The notes below the pieces were generated by a model. It was not told where the DNA came from. It ran no database searches and saw only the letters and a program-made list of their open reading frames with translations. The translations under genes were made by a program, and so were the position numbers. A DNA stretch of 64,000 nt from Ricordea florida. Its lineage: Eukaryota; Cnidaria; Anthozoa; Corallimorpharia; Ricordeidae. Below, one piece after another: positions 11,901 to 22,282 of this stretch (position 1 is the stretch's first letter; every line of letters begins with the position of its first letter). The DNA is taken from contig OX453281.1 of NCBI GenBank assembly GCA_949710005.1, forward strand, positions 23,912,362 through 23,976,361. Direction: 5' to 3'.

Positions 11901-13321
11901 AGCGTTGGTTCCCACGGGTTGACAAACAAAGTCACGTGCACTCGCTCGTGCGAAGAGATTGAGGGAAAACTTTTTGATTGATTTCGATGATAAACAATTA
12001 ATTGAATCTACACGAAACGTTTATCCCATTTCACTTGAAGCAATTAGTACTCACCTTGATCTCTTTGGTCTGAAAACCATTCTAACATCTGCTGGTCTAG
12101 CTTTGGATACTTTGGAGAAAAGCGGCCCAACGTTGTTCGTTTCGCAGACATCTTCAGCTCGCCGTTGAAAAGCTTGGATATGTAAACTAACTGTTTACAA
12201 TAAACTTTTGAATATTCATTTGGTTGTGTTTATTCGTTCAACAATCAACATATGTTTCCTGAGAGAGACGCTTCAAAGCTGAAATTTTTCTGCGAAACTT
12301 TGGTCTCGGCTTATAGCCAAGAGTTTTCCAATTTGTTTTTGACAAGCTTAAGCCCATTGTCGGTTATCTTAAGTTTGGGGTCTCGGCTTATAGCCGGGAT
12401 CGGCTTATAGGCGAATAAATACGGTATTCACAGATAATCACTTCGCCTTCCGCTTTTGATGAAATAAATTTTTTTCGTGTTGTGCAATGCTTTTTTTCTT
12501 TTCTTTTTTTGAAATAATCGCCTGTGTATTTATACTAAAACAATTATTCGCCTCAGGCTCAGCGATTATCGGTAATCATCGATAATCACTTCACCTTTGG
12601 CGAATAATTGTTAAATATTCCCTTGTAATACTTGCTTTATATTCACCATTGTTTCATGTATAATTTGTCTTTTCTCCGAGGCAACTGACTGCAATCAATC
12701 TTATTTCCTTAATAGGTTTGGTTGGCTCATGCATTGGAATCTTCATTCTGGCTGCCATGTATGAAGGTTTAAAAGTGTTCCGTGAGGTGCTTAGGAGGAG
12801 GTACAGCTATGTTTTGAGTGTCGATCTCACTGAAACAAAATTTTATGGCACTGGCCCAGGTCAGACTGCTGTTGTCACTGAGACCAAGGGGCAAGTTCCA
12901 AGGTGAGTTTATGTAAAGTTTAATTCCAATGTCACCCAAGTACATTTGAAACTCAGTGAGCAGACATCTATGTGAAGTGTCCATACCGAAGCTTGTGATA
13001 ATAGTTCTCATTTGTTTGTAATTGGTAGTTCCTTTTTTTATGTCCAAATTTTCACATAGTACATTTTCACTTTGGAAGTTTCAATTGATTGCACTCTTCC
13101 CTCTGCTTGCATTCTGCAGATCTCGGCTGTGTAACTGGCATCATTTTCTTCAAACCTTCCTTCATATTGTCCAGGTCACAGTCAGCTATTTCCTAATGTT
13201 AATCTTCATGACATACAATGTGTGGCTGTGTATTTCTGTAGCTTTGGGGGCTGGTTTTGGTTATTTCGTATTTGGTTGGAAGTTAAACAAAGTGGTTGAC
13301 ATTTATGAACACTGCCATTAA
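5966..13321 (+). CDS. SLC31A1: Ctr/SLC31 copper transporter, four exons
   Basis: Exons: 5966-6085, 10977-11043, 12716-12902 and 13120-13321, joining to 191 residues, the usual Ctr1 length. All introns have GT-AG ends and the phases (0, 1, 2) join without frameshift. The N terminus is His/Met-rich ([23 protein letters not shown]), the extracellular copper-collecting part. Three membrane segments follow. TM2 contains MLIFM, the MxxxM copper selectivity motif, and TM3 contains GAGFG, the GxxxG packing motif. The protein ends HCH, the C-terminal copper-binding motif of animal CTR1. It should act as a plasma-membrane Cu(I) uptake trimer. A second family member lies tail-to-tail downstream. Intron 1 holds the mobile-ORF copy 2 and intron 2 the pogo-like element. 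Exons 2-4 recur at 29863-32207 through the duplicated stretch. Confidence 0.93.
6086..8934. other. Copper transporter intron 1, first part
   Basis: AT-rich intron sequence without recognised elements. The duplicated stretch begins inside it at 7615. The short open frames here show no protein character. Confidence 0.6.
8935..9132. mobile_element. Terminal repeat of the mobile-ORF element, copy 2
   Basis: TTA (8932-8934) precedes GGGAAGGTACGTTTTT, followed by G-run blocks with GGAGGGTCA repeats, as in the ends at 4637 (inverted) and 4857. It leads directly into the 3' end of the - strand pseudogene at 9133-9795, mirroring the arrangement of copy 1. The opposite end of the element is not identified; it may be near 10.3 kb, where a C-rich block lies. 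Confidence 0.6.
9133..9795 (-). pseudogene. Mobile-ORF family, copy 2 (decayed)
   Basis: On the - strand the frame contains [16 protein letters not shown], then a Cys cluster (CKTCGRVC), then [20 protein letters not shown], an acidic stretch, and [10 protein letters not shown] near the end. The EKV...KAHIGS and RVxRxNYVxW motifs match copy 1 at 3769-4386 in order and spacing. Several stops and frame changes interrupt it: for example, a TGA follows the acidic DEVD. Function unknown. The Cys cluster and SAP-like region suggest nucleic-acid binding. Confidence 0.6.
9796..10976. other. Copper transporter intron 1, last part
   Basis: Contains G-rich and C-rich blocks at 9880-9910 and 10278-10312 that may be internal or terminal parts of the mobile-ORF element, a GATA tract near 9982, and otherwise AT-rich intron. 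The exon 2 acceptor is the AG at 10975-10976. Confidence 0.4.
11130..12610. repeat. Repeat with duplicated flank around a nested pogo-like element
   Basis: Two related segments, about 11218-11370 and 12440-12610, share gatgaaataaat, aataatcrcctgtgtattta and tactaaaacaatt in the same order and lie either side of the pogo-like element. They look like one older dispersed repeat, internally duplicated, into which the pogo-like element inserted. Confidence 0.6.
11380..12424 (-). mobile_element. pogo-like (Tc1/mariner superfamily) nonautonomous element
   Basis: Inverted ends CCGTATTTATTCGCCTATAA at 11380 and the matching TTATAGGCGAATAAATACGG ending at 12424 are flanked by TA on each side, the Tc1/mariner target signature. 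The - strand inside encodes a fragment with the HTH of CENP-B/pogo type (residues like [10 protein letters not shown] and LEWFSDQR, about 12040-12160) and an acidic C-terminal tail (about 11680-11760: [20 protein letters not shown]). The DDE core is missing, so it is an internally deleted derivative. Second copy at 30266-31310. Confidence 0.75.
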
Positions 13322-16065
13322 GTACTTTGATGTGCAGTAGTTTAACGTAATGCTGAGAATGTAATACGAGAAGCCAAAGTTTAATTGTCATTTTTCTTGA
13401 TTCTGTATATTACGATAGGTAAATATCATATGTGCATGAAATGTGTTATCATTGGGATGTGTTACAAACTGTGTTCGACATGACTTTTAAATGTTTACAA
13501 TACATTAGGCATTCAGCTTTAAAGTTGTTTTATCAAATTTAAGTTAGATTGTATATAATTTAGTCTCACCACGTTGAGTATTATGAGCATAATTTCGGAG
13601 CAACTTTAGAATACTCCGCCACTTCATTTTTAGGGAATGCTTGCTTACCATGATATTCAGCTGAACCTGATTCCTAGTCTATTGTCTGTAGTCTTTACAG
13701 TAACTGTGAACAAAACCATGACACCATAAAAATTGGTGTTCAAAACTTGCAGTGAAATTTTACTTGACACTTTGTTAAATGATGCTTTTAACAAATGTCC
13801 TTGTTGACTCAAAAGTTTACTAATGGCATGCCACAGTCTTGGAAAAATAATTGTCATTTTTCTGCAGATATTAAATAGCACAAAAAATTTATGATCATAG
13901 CATTGAGCGGCTTACAGTCTTGACTGTTATTATTTGTTTTCAGGCATGAATACATATATTTAGATCACTGTAGGTTTTAAAAATAAATTGTATGGCATGC
14001 ATACTTGAATCATGCTAATCAGCATTTCTAAAAAGGATAGCTCGTTTACATGTATTGTGGCAAGTGGTAAGGTCCTGCACTTTACCTTCTTTATGCTTGA
14101 TAGGAGAAAAAGTTTTTTTTTAAAATTGAAACACTGAAAGTAATTTCACTTTCTACCCTTTGATTAAAAAAATTGAGGTTTTAAATGCTACTGTAGGTAA
14201 ATAGTCTTACAATCAGAAAATTGTTATTAATGGTTAATTTTTAACTAGCCTAAGGATGGCTTTGTTTTGTGTTATCACTTAGTTTACCTTCTGTTACTGG
14301 ACAGCAGACCTACCCAGTGGGGATAAGCACAAACGTGACTCATAGGTCCCATGTGAGGTGTCTGCCCACAGGCACCTCACAATATCAATATTCATTTTTA
14401 CCTCCGCCAACGGAGTTGGACGGAGGTTATGTTTTCACTGACGTTTGTTTGTTTGTATATTAGCAGCCTAGCTTCCACATCGCTCAACCAATTGTCAGCA
14501 AACTTGGTCAAAACATTGGCTATGGTTTAACTTAGAACTGATGTAATTTTGGGGTATCTAGGTCAAGATCGAGGTCATGGAAAAACAAAAAAATCATTAT
14601 TTTGCAATAAATCGCACTAGAATCATATATGTCACATGATGCAGTAACATCAGTACCCTTACTAGTGGTAGAGGGTCGAATGTGGTGGAGGTCTGCGCTC
14701 TCGGAGTGCTCTCGTTTCCTAACTATTTTCACATATTTGCCATGGTACTAGTGAGGAGAATTTGTTTAAATACCAATGCAACTCTTTTTTAGTAACCACT
14801 TTCGTTATTGTCATAACGTGAATGGTTGATGAACAGTGAATATTGTAATGAGAAATTGGATGCTGGTCAGTACTGGGACTTAAAGGGTTATTTGGCTGTA
14901 CAAGAGTTTGAACTTCTCGTAGGCTAGCTAGTTTTCAACCTTTGTATCAAACTAAAGTAACTATTTTTGGGAAACTATTTTAATGAAACTGGGGTAAAAT
15001 TTATATTTTGATGAATTATTCCAGGTGGACGTAATGAGAATTATCTATGATAATTTTGAACCAATAAAACTTTATTTTACTTTTCAGGCTCTTGCTCTTT
15101 ACATTATCCTTGTATTGGTTTTCTCTCTGGTGTATTTATCAAACAGCTAGGATTAGTCTATTGAGGGTTTGGAATTTTGTGTTTTTACACTAGACAATGG
15201 AAAGATAATCACTGAAAAATACAAAAAATCTTTTACTCAGACGGTGTTGAAAATTTACTGGATGTATCCAAGTCATTCCTAAGATTGATCATTGGGCAAT
15301 CTTATCATGCAGTTAAGTCGTGGGGAACTTGAGGGGAGACTCTTTGAGAACTTGAAACTAACTGAATTTTATTTTGCGTCGGCAACAAGGCCCAGTCCAC
15401 AAACATTTCTACTGCCTCCCCTCCATGAATACCTAGAGAAGGAGAATCACAGATTACGTGCAAGGCTGAAAATATCTAAAGCCCTGCGGTGTTTGAAAAA
15501 GTGTGACGAAGTGTAGACCATGCATTTGTTGATGCAACCGAAAGGATAATTTTACTTTTTTTTTGCAACATTTTTCATCCTAAACGTAGGAAAGACTGAT
15601 ATAGCAGAGCCAAATATTTTTCTTGAAGATTTTAATCTAGCGAGCGCTCTCTCGAGTTTTTGATTCTCTGAGCCTGATGCACGAACCCAAGGCCACAGTC
15701 CAAAGGGCGGAGCGTCGAGCGGCGAAGTGTCGTCAAATGAGAACGCGGCAGGGGCGGTTTCAGGATTTTTCTTAGGAGGTGGTGCATCTCTAAGGAATGA
15801 CGTAACTGACGGGTGACGCAAGCAAATTTTAAAAGGGAGCAGCGAAGAAGGAGGCTTAAGTCTAAGACTCATGTTTTACTGCAACACCAATAAACCAGTC
15901 ATTTTTTTTTGCAGAATACTAGGTACTTTTGAAAGCCATAGATCATCTCGTTGAACAGTTTGTTGCGCATTCCCTGCACCTCCTTGTTAGAAAATCTGGT
16001 AGCAATAAAGTCGCGTATGGAATCATTGAATAGAAGCACAAGGTCACTTTCCAATGAGTTTTAAT
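13322..16065. other. Intergenic stretch between the two convergent copper transporter genes
   Basis: Holds the 3' UTR of the + strand gene (no clear polyadenylation site chosen) and the downstream region of the - strand gene. A dispersed repeat with CCTCCGCC...GGACGGAGG lies at 14400-14432. Open frames at 15292-15516 (+) and 15552-15872 (-) lack recognisable domains; the latter looks like a piece of a dispersed repeat. I do not call either a gene. Confidence 0.5.
14395..14460. repeat. Dispersed repeat with CCTCCGCC / GGACGGAGG hairpin
   Basis: CCTCCGCCAACGGAGTTGGA then CGGAGGTTATG forms a short hairpin and is followed by a GTTTGTTTGTTTG tract. The same phrase is familiar from dispersed repeats of other marine invertebrates. 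Second copy at 33281-33346. Confidence 0.4.
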
Positions 16066-17762
16066 TTACTGGTCTGATAAAAGAGAATTCTCACACTTTC
16101 GATCAACTAAATTAAAACCTTGCGATCCAGCTCCCCTAATTCGCAAGTCATCTGGGAAAACTGCTGCAAACGTCAAGTAGCCAATCCCAGCTCCACTGAC
16201 CACAGCAAGCCCAAGCCAAGCATCATACGTCATCACGATTAACATTAGCACGTATCCCACGAACACTTGAATCACGTGTAACACTGTTTGAAGAACGAGG
16301 ATTTTATTTCTTGTGTTCTTTGTGCTGAGAAGGAACAAAAAAAAAATTCCTACTTGATACTGGAAGTAATTGAAATTTAACGTAAAGTAAAAGTGGTCGG
16401 TAAAGGTAAGCGCATTGGTGCAATCCCCCCCCCCCACCCCCCACCAACCAACTCAGTTGTCCCCCGTCTTTATATACGTGACAATTACATACATACATAC
16501 GTTTATTCCACGTCCCCAAGGGGCTTTTCAGTGAAATAATTCTGTCACAGTTTGTGCCTTTTTGTTTATCCTTTCATTTAAACGTATATAAAGTGATTTT
16601 ATGAAGTGAAACTTGTTCAAGGGACTGAATGCATTCTTTTTACACAAGAATAACCATAAATGAAGAAACAAATAAGAAAAATTAATAAAAGAATAGACAA
16701 ACAATGCAAACTTCTCCGCACAGTCTTTAAGGTGATGATTACGTTTGATCGCGCACTAGTTAACAAATTTTTAGTAATACAGGCAAATGCCTAGTCTCCT
16801 TCGCAGCCGTTATTAGGGTCGTCACGCAACGCTCCTCCCCACTAACGGCTGCGAAGGAGACTAGCAAATGCCTTGGTTTGCCTCTTACTGACAAATGCAG
16901 TGCTTGAGAACCCTCGCTGTCAAATGACTCTCTAATTCATACTTACGGCTTAAGCATAGCTGATATATACTGCGCTGGTTTGAACTAATAAATGTAAGTT
17001 AAAAGTTACAAGTATTGTGGGGGTAGTTGCTAAAGAAACTGGTGTTGCGTCGGCGGGGAATTGAAACACAAGAAATTGGGATTGTTAAGCAAGTTGACAA
17101 AGTAAGTTATACCACCGTAAAGTAAAAAGAGGGTGCTGACGTTTCGAGCGTTAGCGCTTCGTCAGAGCGGTGCCGATTCAACTTACTTTATCAACCTGTT
17201 TGATTATCCCAATTTTTTGTGTTCACTGACTAGGGTGGGTGAATAGTAGCTTTTTAAGTTAAATTCGTGATTTGAAACCAGCGTAGTATCAAACTATGTC
17301 TGATTGTCCACCTGGTTGTAGCGTGTAATTTTCATTTGACCATACTTCATTTGTTGTCAGTACCTATGACCTACCACTATTAGATCGTACTGTGTTGGAA
17401 TTTCCTGTGAGTAAAAAAATGCTTCTCACCCAAGCTACAAGTATGCTTTGCGGGCCTATTTAAAAGATTTAACCAGTGGCTAGATTAAGTTGAACGTCTA
17501 TGTGTGCGAGATGTCCAAATTTAACATAATGGCATTTACCTTGATGCAGAAAGCTGCAGAAAGCGTTGCTGCGAGACTTTATTATTGTCGAGTTTGTCAG
17601 CGGCTTCCACAAGAGCGTCGCTTGTGGAATGGGGCGAGGAAGACTGACTTTCTCTTTTGATTAGAAGGCGAAGAGGTCTGGTAACTAACCAGACTCTGAA
17701 CGTCTTTAGTCCCTCGTACATTGCAGTCAGGACAAATGTTACCACGCATGCAGCTACTAACA
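16066..17762 (-). CDS. Second Ctr/SLC31-like copper transporter, partial gene
   Basis: Two exons are clear: 17540-17762 and 16066-16324 (last), with GT-AG ends and the same phases as the corresponding exons of the first gene (phase 1 entry, phase 2 junction). The first covers the end of TM1 and the loop ([10 protein letters not shown], then a Ser-rich linker). The last has MLIVM (MxxxM) in TM2 and GAGIG (GxxxG) in TM3 and ends CENSLLSDQ rather than HCH. The exon with the N terminus and start of TM1 should lie upstream (above 17770 on the - strand) but I could not identify it. An open frame extending to an ATG at 17868 reads through what I take to be the intron. It could be an endosomal Ctr2-like protein or a paralogue. 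Confidence 0.8.
16792..16863. mobile_element. MITE with 9-bp target duplication, loop-deleted allele
   Basis: Begins TAGTCTCCTTCGCAGCCG and ends CGAAGGAGACTA, flanked by GCAAATGCC on both sides (16783-16791 and 16864-16872). A 9-bp duplication with long inverted ends fits Mutator-like MITEs. Compared with the full copy at 35678-36033, 284 bp are missing between two copies of taacggctgc. Confidence 0.8.
16873..17539. other. Intron of the second copper transporter gene
   Basis: Contains the hammerhead-like motif at 17143-17166 within a dispersed repeat (about 17080-17220). No coding exon is seen. The donor of the upstream exon is at 17538-17539. Confidence 0.5.
17143..17166 (-). ncRNA. Hammerhead-like core (c)
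   Basis: On the - strand: CTGACGA, stem-loop AGCG-CTAA-CGCT, then CGAAACGTCAG. The CUGANGA box, helix II and GAAA are in the right order and close spacing. The surrounding repeat is common in coral DNA. Second copy at 36313-36336. Confidence 0.45.
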
Positions 17763-18173
17763 CTGAAGAGAAGAAGTAACCATAAAACATTAGGACATGA
17801 AAAAAAAGTTTCTCGCTGATAGTGCAGAAACAAATTTTACAAACTACTGCCACTGCTGTCACTACCATTAATTACTCCAGGTTACTGGGCGAAAAGACAA
17901 AAACGTCTTACCTGCGATAGACGATAATCTCCAACTCTGAAACAAGAGAATTCCCTCGGTTCCAAAACGAAAAACATGCTACATGTTTAAATGAGAACAA
18001 AAATACATCAGTTTTTCCACAATCAGGATTAAAGGTTACAAAAACACCTAAAAATTTCCTCTGTCAAATTTATAAAATTTCGGATCTATATCTCTATCAT
18101 TTGTTCATGGCCACCCTGTGTGTTTGACAGCATGGGCAACCATCCTGTAGAAAACAACTCTTACTTTTGACTT

Positions 18174-18204
18174 TTTCGATCACCTGAGCGGAAGTCATCA
18201 TCAG
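18174..18204 (-). ncRNA. Hammerhead-like core (d)
   Basis: On the - strand: CTGATGA (exact consensus), a longer imperfect helix II (UGACUUCC...GGUGAUC), then GAAAAAGTC. Second copy at 37344-37374. Confidence 0.45.
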
Positions 18205-18421
18205 AGTCAAGTGACTTACTTGTCGTCAATCAGTGGTATTTATGTATGTGTTCAACGTTGCGATTAGTAAGCCGTGATGTTACAGTATTGGCTGTTTGTC
18301 AGTAAGGCCATTTCATTGGCTGTAAAGGCAATACACGTTTTTGCATTATCAAATGACAGATCCCCCGCAACAGGAAACTGAACTCGGCTATTTTTTTCCT
18401 GGCACAAAAAGCAGAATATAA

Positions 18422-18983
18422 GGGCCTGTTCACATGGAGGTGGGGGACCCCAGGTACGTGAGGTACCTCACCTCGGTGAGGTTACCAAAATTTTCATACA
18501 ATCTCTCTTTTTTTCTTGATTGCGTTCACATGCGAGGTGGGGTACCCCACCTAGGCGAGTTACCCGGCTAGCCAGGCCGGGTAACCCGCCTAGCTGGGGT
18601 GAGTTTTCTCCATGTGAAAGCTCGAGAGTGGGGTAACCCGCCTAGCCGGGGTAATAAAATCCAAATTGCGCAAAGCCCGCCAAAAAAAACATGGCTGCCA
18701 ACCACTACCAGCGTGGCGAGTTCTTTCGACGACATAAACTCAAACAACTCGAAAACCCAGAACTTGACAGTGCCCGCGACAATTTAGAAAAAAAAGCGGA
18801 AAATTACGTTTCCCGCGTCTTTTGTTCGCCATCTTTGTTTATGTGCGTACTTTGGTACCGCGCGATAGCATTTTAAACCTCACCCCACCTCGCCGGGTTG
18901 CATGTGAAGACAAGTTTTCTGCACCACGGGTACGTGGGGTACCTCACCTACCCGGGGTCCCCCACCTCCATGTGAACAGGCCC
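18422..18983. mobile_element. Harbinger-type MITE 1 (562 bp)
   Basis: Inverted ends GGGCCTGTTCACATGGAGGT and its complement ending at 18983, with TAA on the left (18419-18421) and right (18984-18986). The interior is GC-rich with several short palindromes of the form gggtAcc. No transposase. Directly abuts the next MITE. Second copy at 37592-38153. Confidence 0.85.
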
Positions 18984-18986
18984 TAA

Positions 18987-19169
18987 GGGTGCGTTTCTTT
19001 GGTATGATCCGTATTTGAATTTGTGATCCGAGATCACACGGATCATGGCACATGAAAGTAACCGACGAACCTACTCTGGACAAGGTTTCATCGGCTCCTT
19101 TGATGTGCTATGATCCATGTGATCTCGGATCACAAATCCAAATACGGATCATACCAAAGAAACGCACCC
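18987..19169. mobile_element. Harbinger-type MITE 2 (183 bp)
   Basis: Inverted ends GGGTGCGTTTCTTTGGTATG and its complement ending at 19169. It shares the TAA at 18984-18986 with the previous element and has TAA at 19170-19172. Near-perfect palindrome with no coding. Second copy at 38157-38339. Confidence 0.85.
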
Positions 19170-19418
19170 TAAGTTTACGTTTGATTTTATCTTATCGCGA
19201 TCATACATTTGAACTGGCCATGACCCACGGCGCCTGTGTAAAGGTTAGAAAACAGCGCTTGTGTACATTCCCTTCTTTTCTGCTAAGAATTTTAAAATGA
19301 TGAGTGGGTCATTTTATTTATGTATTTAACTCACAATAAAGATGAATGGAGTTTTTTGTACATTTGTCGAATTACCTGGAGAGGTTTAGGTTAAAAACAC
19401 GGCCTTTTATGATTGGCT

Positions 19419-20065
19419 GTGGCTATACGCCCGGCAGCCGGGCACGGTCTTAAATAGACTAAATGCCCGGCAGCCGAAAAATGTCTACTATATTTCGTTT
19501 CAGCGTAAACCAACCATTAGATTTGAGATCTATAAAACTTTTCAGGATCGCTTAGCACTTCTTAATCGACATATGATAGTTTGGAGGTGACATTTCTGAC
19601 TGCCGGGCATTGAGCGCATTTGAGACCGTGCCCGGCAGTCGGATCACAAATCTTTTAAGTGTGGAGAAACAAGCGATTTCACGGTATGCACAAGCTCGGA
19701 AAATTCGTCCACTACAAAACCAAAATAATTTTTACAATCGCTTGGCATATCTTAACAAACATCGAATACTCTCGTTAGGTTTGAATGAGACTTTCTGCCG
19801 GAATTTGGTGACTATTTCTGAATGCCGGGCTGAGTCAAAATTTTCTAAGTGTCGACAACATAGCGATTTTATGGTATGCCCAAGTTCAGATATTTCGTCA
19901 ACTAGAAAATCAACATGGTTTTTGGAATCGCTCAACAATTCTAAGAACACATCTAATACTCTCAAGAAGTTTAAAAGAACCTTACAGTTGAAATTCCGTA
20001 AAATTTTTCGGCTGCCGGGCATTTAGTCTATTTAAGACCGAGCCCGGCTGCCGGGCATATAGCCA
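19419..20065. mobile_element. Long-terminal-inverted-repeat element with internal tandem repeats
   Basis: The ends form an inverted repeat of nearly 60 bp (GTGGCTATAyGCCCGGCAGC onward, with GGTCTTAAATAGACTAAATG). Inside, GCCGGGC blocks recur at 19601-19640 and about 19822, dividing diverged tandem units of roughly 180 bp. The 138-residue open frame over it has no protein character. No clean target duplication. Second copy at 38589-39235. Confidence 0.65.
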
Positions 20066-21432
20066 CTTTGTTTATGATTCGGCTTATTAGGGTGAATTCG
20101 TTTTAAAAAATAAGGCCAAGTATTAAATCGGCTAAAGCGAGTACGGGAGAAATATTAATTCGAGGTTATATGCTGAAACGCGGCTTTCTCTCACTGAAAA
20201 ACACGATTGTCCGCTAAGTGATCATGAGATGTGTTAGATTTGTCGCTAAGTTAAGTCAAAATCGTCGAAAATTTTATTGCGACATAATTTTAAAACAAAA
20301 AATCAAAAGAGTATTTTGGCCACCAAGATACATATTGTCCGCGTCCACAATGACATAAGAAGAAAAATTTCAATTGATATAACATACTCACCATTTTGAT
20401 CCGTGTTCGCTTTTGTGACTCGGGAAAAAATCACTTCGCACGTATGTGGATTGATTGAAGCGAATTTTTAGCCTTCGCTGAATGGAGCCTATCTACGGAG
20501 CAAATTTTGTTTCTTTCGACGAGCGCGAAATATGAAAGTCATCGGAGGGATTTTTACAGCATACTGAAACTACTGTCTCAAGCGGAAATACTGGATTAAG
20601 AACACGTAACAGTCCAGCAGATGTTCCTTTAGGAACAGCTGCCTTATATTGTGAATGAAAAAAAATGTGACGCTGTCACTCAAACCTGTTTGCATTCACC
20701 GTGTGAGAGTCACGCTTCCAGACCTCTCAATCCCAAAAGACCAAAGACTTAGAGCAGTTAGAGATCAAGGTAAAACGAACCTGCTGGAGATCTCAGAAAA
20801 AAAAAAACCTGGAGATATATTCTGTTTTGAACTTTGTCCTGTATTTGGTCGCACGTCGTTTGCTTCAGTTTGTTGTTGTTTCTCTAGTTTAACCGGAAAG
20901 ATTCTGATGCTCATCGTCAGACGAATATTCACCGTTTTCTGCAAAGCAGAGAAACATCTTTATGTAATGATCAGTTTTATAAAGGCTTTTGTTTCTCTGT
21001 TCAAGTTACTAAGAATATTTGCCACCGATAAAAATTGTCTTGCGCCGTTCAAATCAGATTTTGGGAGGCCACACATGCACATTGAGTAAATTTTCTGCTT
21101 CGTGACCGTCCACTATCATAGCCCAGTGAGAGGGGCTGGGGTCAAGGGCATAGATGGGTGTAACTCTCTCTTAATTAATTTTATTAAGCGACCACCCTTT
21201 GTACAAGAAAAAAGTGGAAAAGTCAAGAAGATATATAAGGTAAACCCTGCGTGCATCCACTGATTATTTCTTTCATGGGCTCCTGTTTCTATTTATTACC
21301 TCATCAGTTAAAACTATGATGAAGCAAATGTACAAAGCTCCCCTGAGAAAAAGACTGAATAGCTTTTATTCTTATCAGTAAAAAAATTGGAAACACTGGT
21401 GTATTTCTCGTAAAATAGGAATTCCTATATCA
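20066..21432. other. Spacer without identified gene
   Basis: AT-rich. A possible splice donor (ATCAAAATG then GTGAGT on the - strand at about 20385-20400) could belong to an upstream exon of the - strand copper transporter, but the preceding sequence does not look like a Ctr N terminus. An open frame at 20655-21089 (+) has no recognisable domain. Confidence 0.3.
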
Positions 21433-21598
21433 TACATTGCAACTGTTGAATGTTTTAAGAAGGTCTCAATGGGGTGATGACTTTTACCGCTAACGGTTAA
21501 TATTTTTGACTGTTTTACGGCTAACGGTTAATATTTTTTACGGCTAACGGCTAAAATTTTTCAATGGTTTACCCCATTGAGACCCTCTTTGCAATGTA
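21433..21598. mobile_element. Small palindromic MITE-like element
   Basis: Ends TACATTGCAA and TTGCAATGTA, with inner inverted blocks GGTCTCAATGGGGT and ACCCCATTGAGACC. The core has three gctaacgg units. Second copy at 40603-40768. Confidence 0.6.
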
Positions 21599-21925
21599 AC
21601 CATGATCTAGCAGAATATTCTTTCAGTCGTGTTCAAAAGTCGTGTTAAACATCTGTCAGCGCTATCTAAAAACTGAAGTTTGTCACGTCTCAGTCACGCA
21701 TGGATTTCGGTTGGTCGCTCACCGGAAACAAAGTCGTCGCGGTCCCGATAGAAATTTCACAAGCAAAATGGTTCTTTACAACTGAGCGAGTCCCTAAGAG
21801 AAGTGGTCGCTTGATAGAGTGATCGTTAATAAGAGAAACACCACTCATTGTGGTATTTGTTGTGGTGCTCAAGTATCTGCTTTGAATTATGCAATCTGAA
21901 TCCCGCAGTGCAGAGCATTATACAA

Positions 21926-22282
21926 AGGAGAATATAAAATTAGACCAAGGTTACTAACCTGTAGGATAATTGTGATGCTCTTAGTATAATGCGTAGCACC
22001 AGGGATTCAGACCCCTCCCATGTGGACTGTATTTTATTCTGGTATCACCCCTCCCTGTGGAATCCTTTGTGCAGTCTGGATGCAAATTCTGCCTGCTCAT
22101 AAAGACGTCTTGTGAAGACCACATGGTGCTTTTATGTAGTGTTTGATTTGCATAACAAAAATCTTTGAACTGTGATGACCTGGTACCAAGCCATGGAAAA
22201 ATGCAATCAGAATCTCTGGTGGTATGCGTTATACTAGGAGAATCAACAGGATAGTAACCTTTGTCTAATTTTATATTTTAAG
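21926..22282. mobile_element. Element with about 80-bp imperfect inverted ends
   Basis: AATATAAAATTAGAC...AAGGTTACTA...CCTGT...TAGTATAA at the left is repeated in reverse complement at the right with scattered changes. No coding. Second copy at 41096-41452. Confidence 0.6.

Noticed and set aside
15552-15872. 106-residue - strand frame as a gene
   Set aside because: Low-complexity, Pro/Ser-rich and similar in feel to dispersed repeat sequence; no exon signals.
17763-17868. Start of the second copper transporter at the ATG at 17868
   Set aside because: A good acceptor (CTTCTTCTCTTCAG) at 17763 in the expected phase 1 makes the upstream part intron; residues before it do not match a Ctr N terminus or TM1.
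19610-20026. 138-residue open frame as a gene
   Set aside because: It runs across diverged tandem units and inverted-repeat caps; residues show no protein character.
20655-21089. 144-residue open frame as a gene
   Set aside because: No domain, no splice context and AT-rich composition like its surroundings; probably chance.
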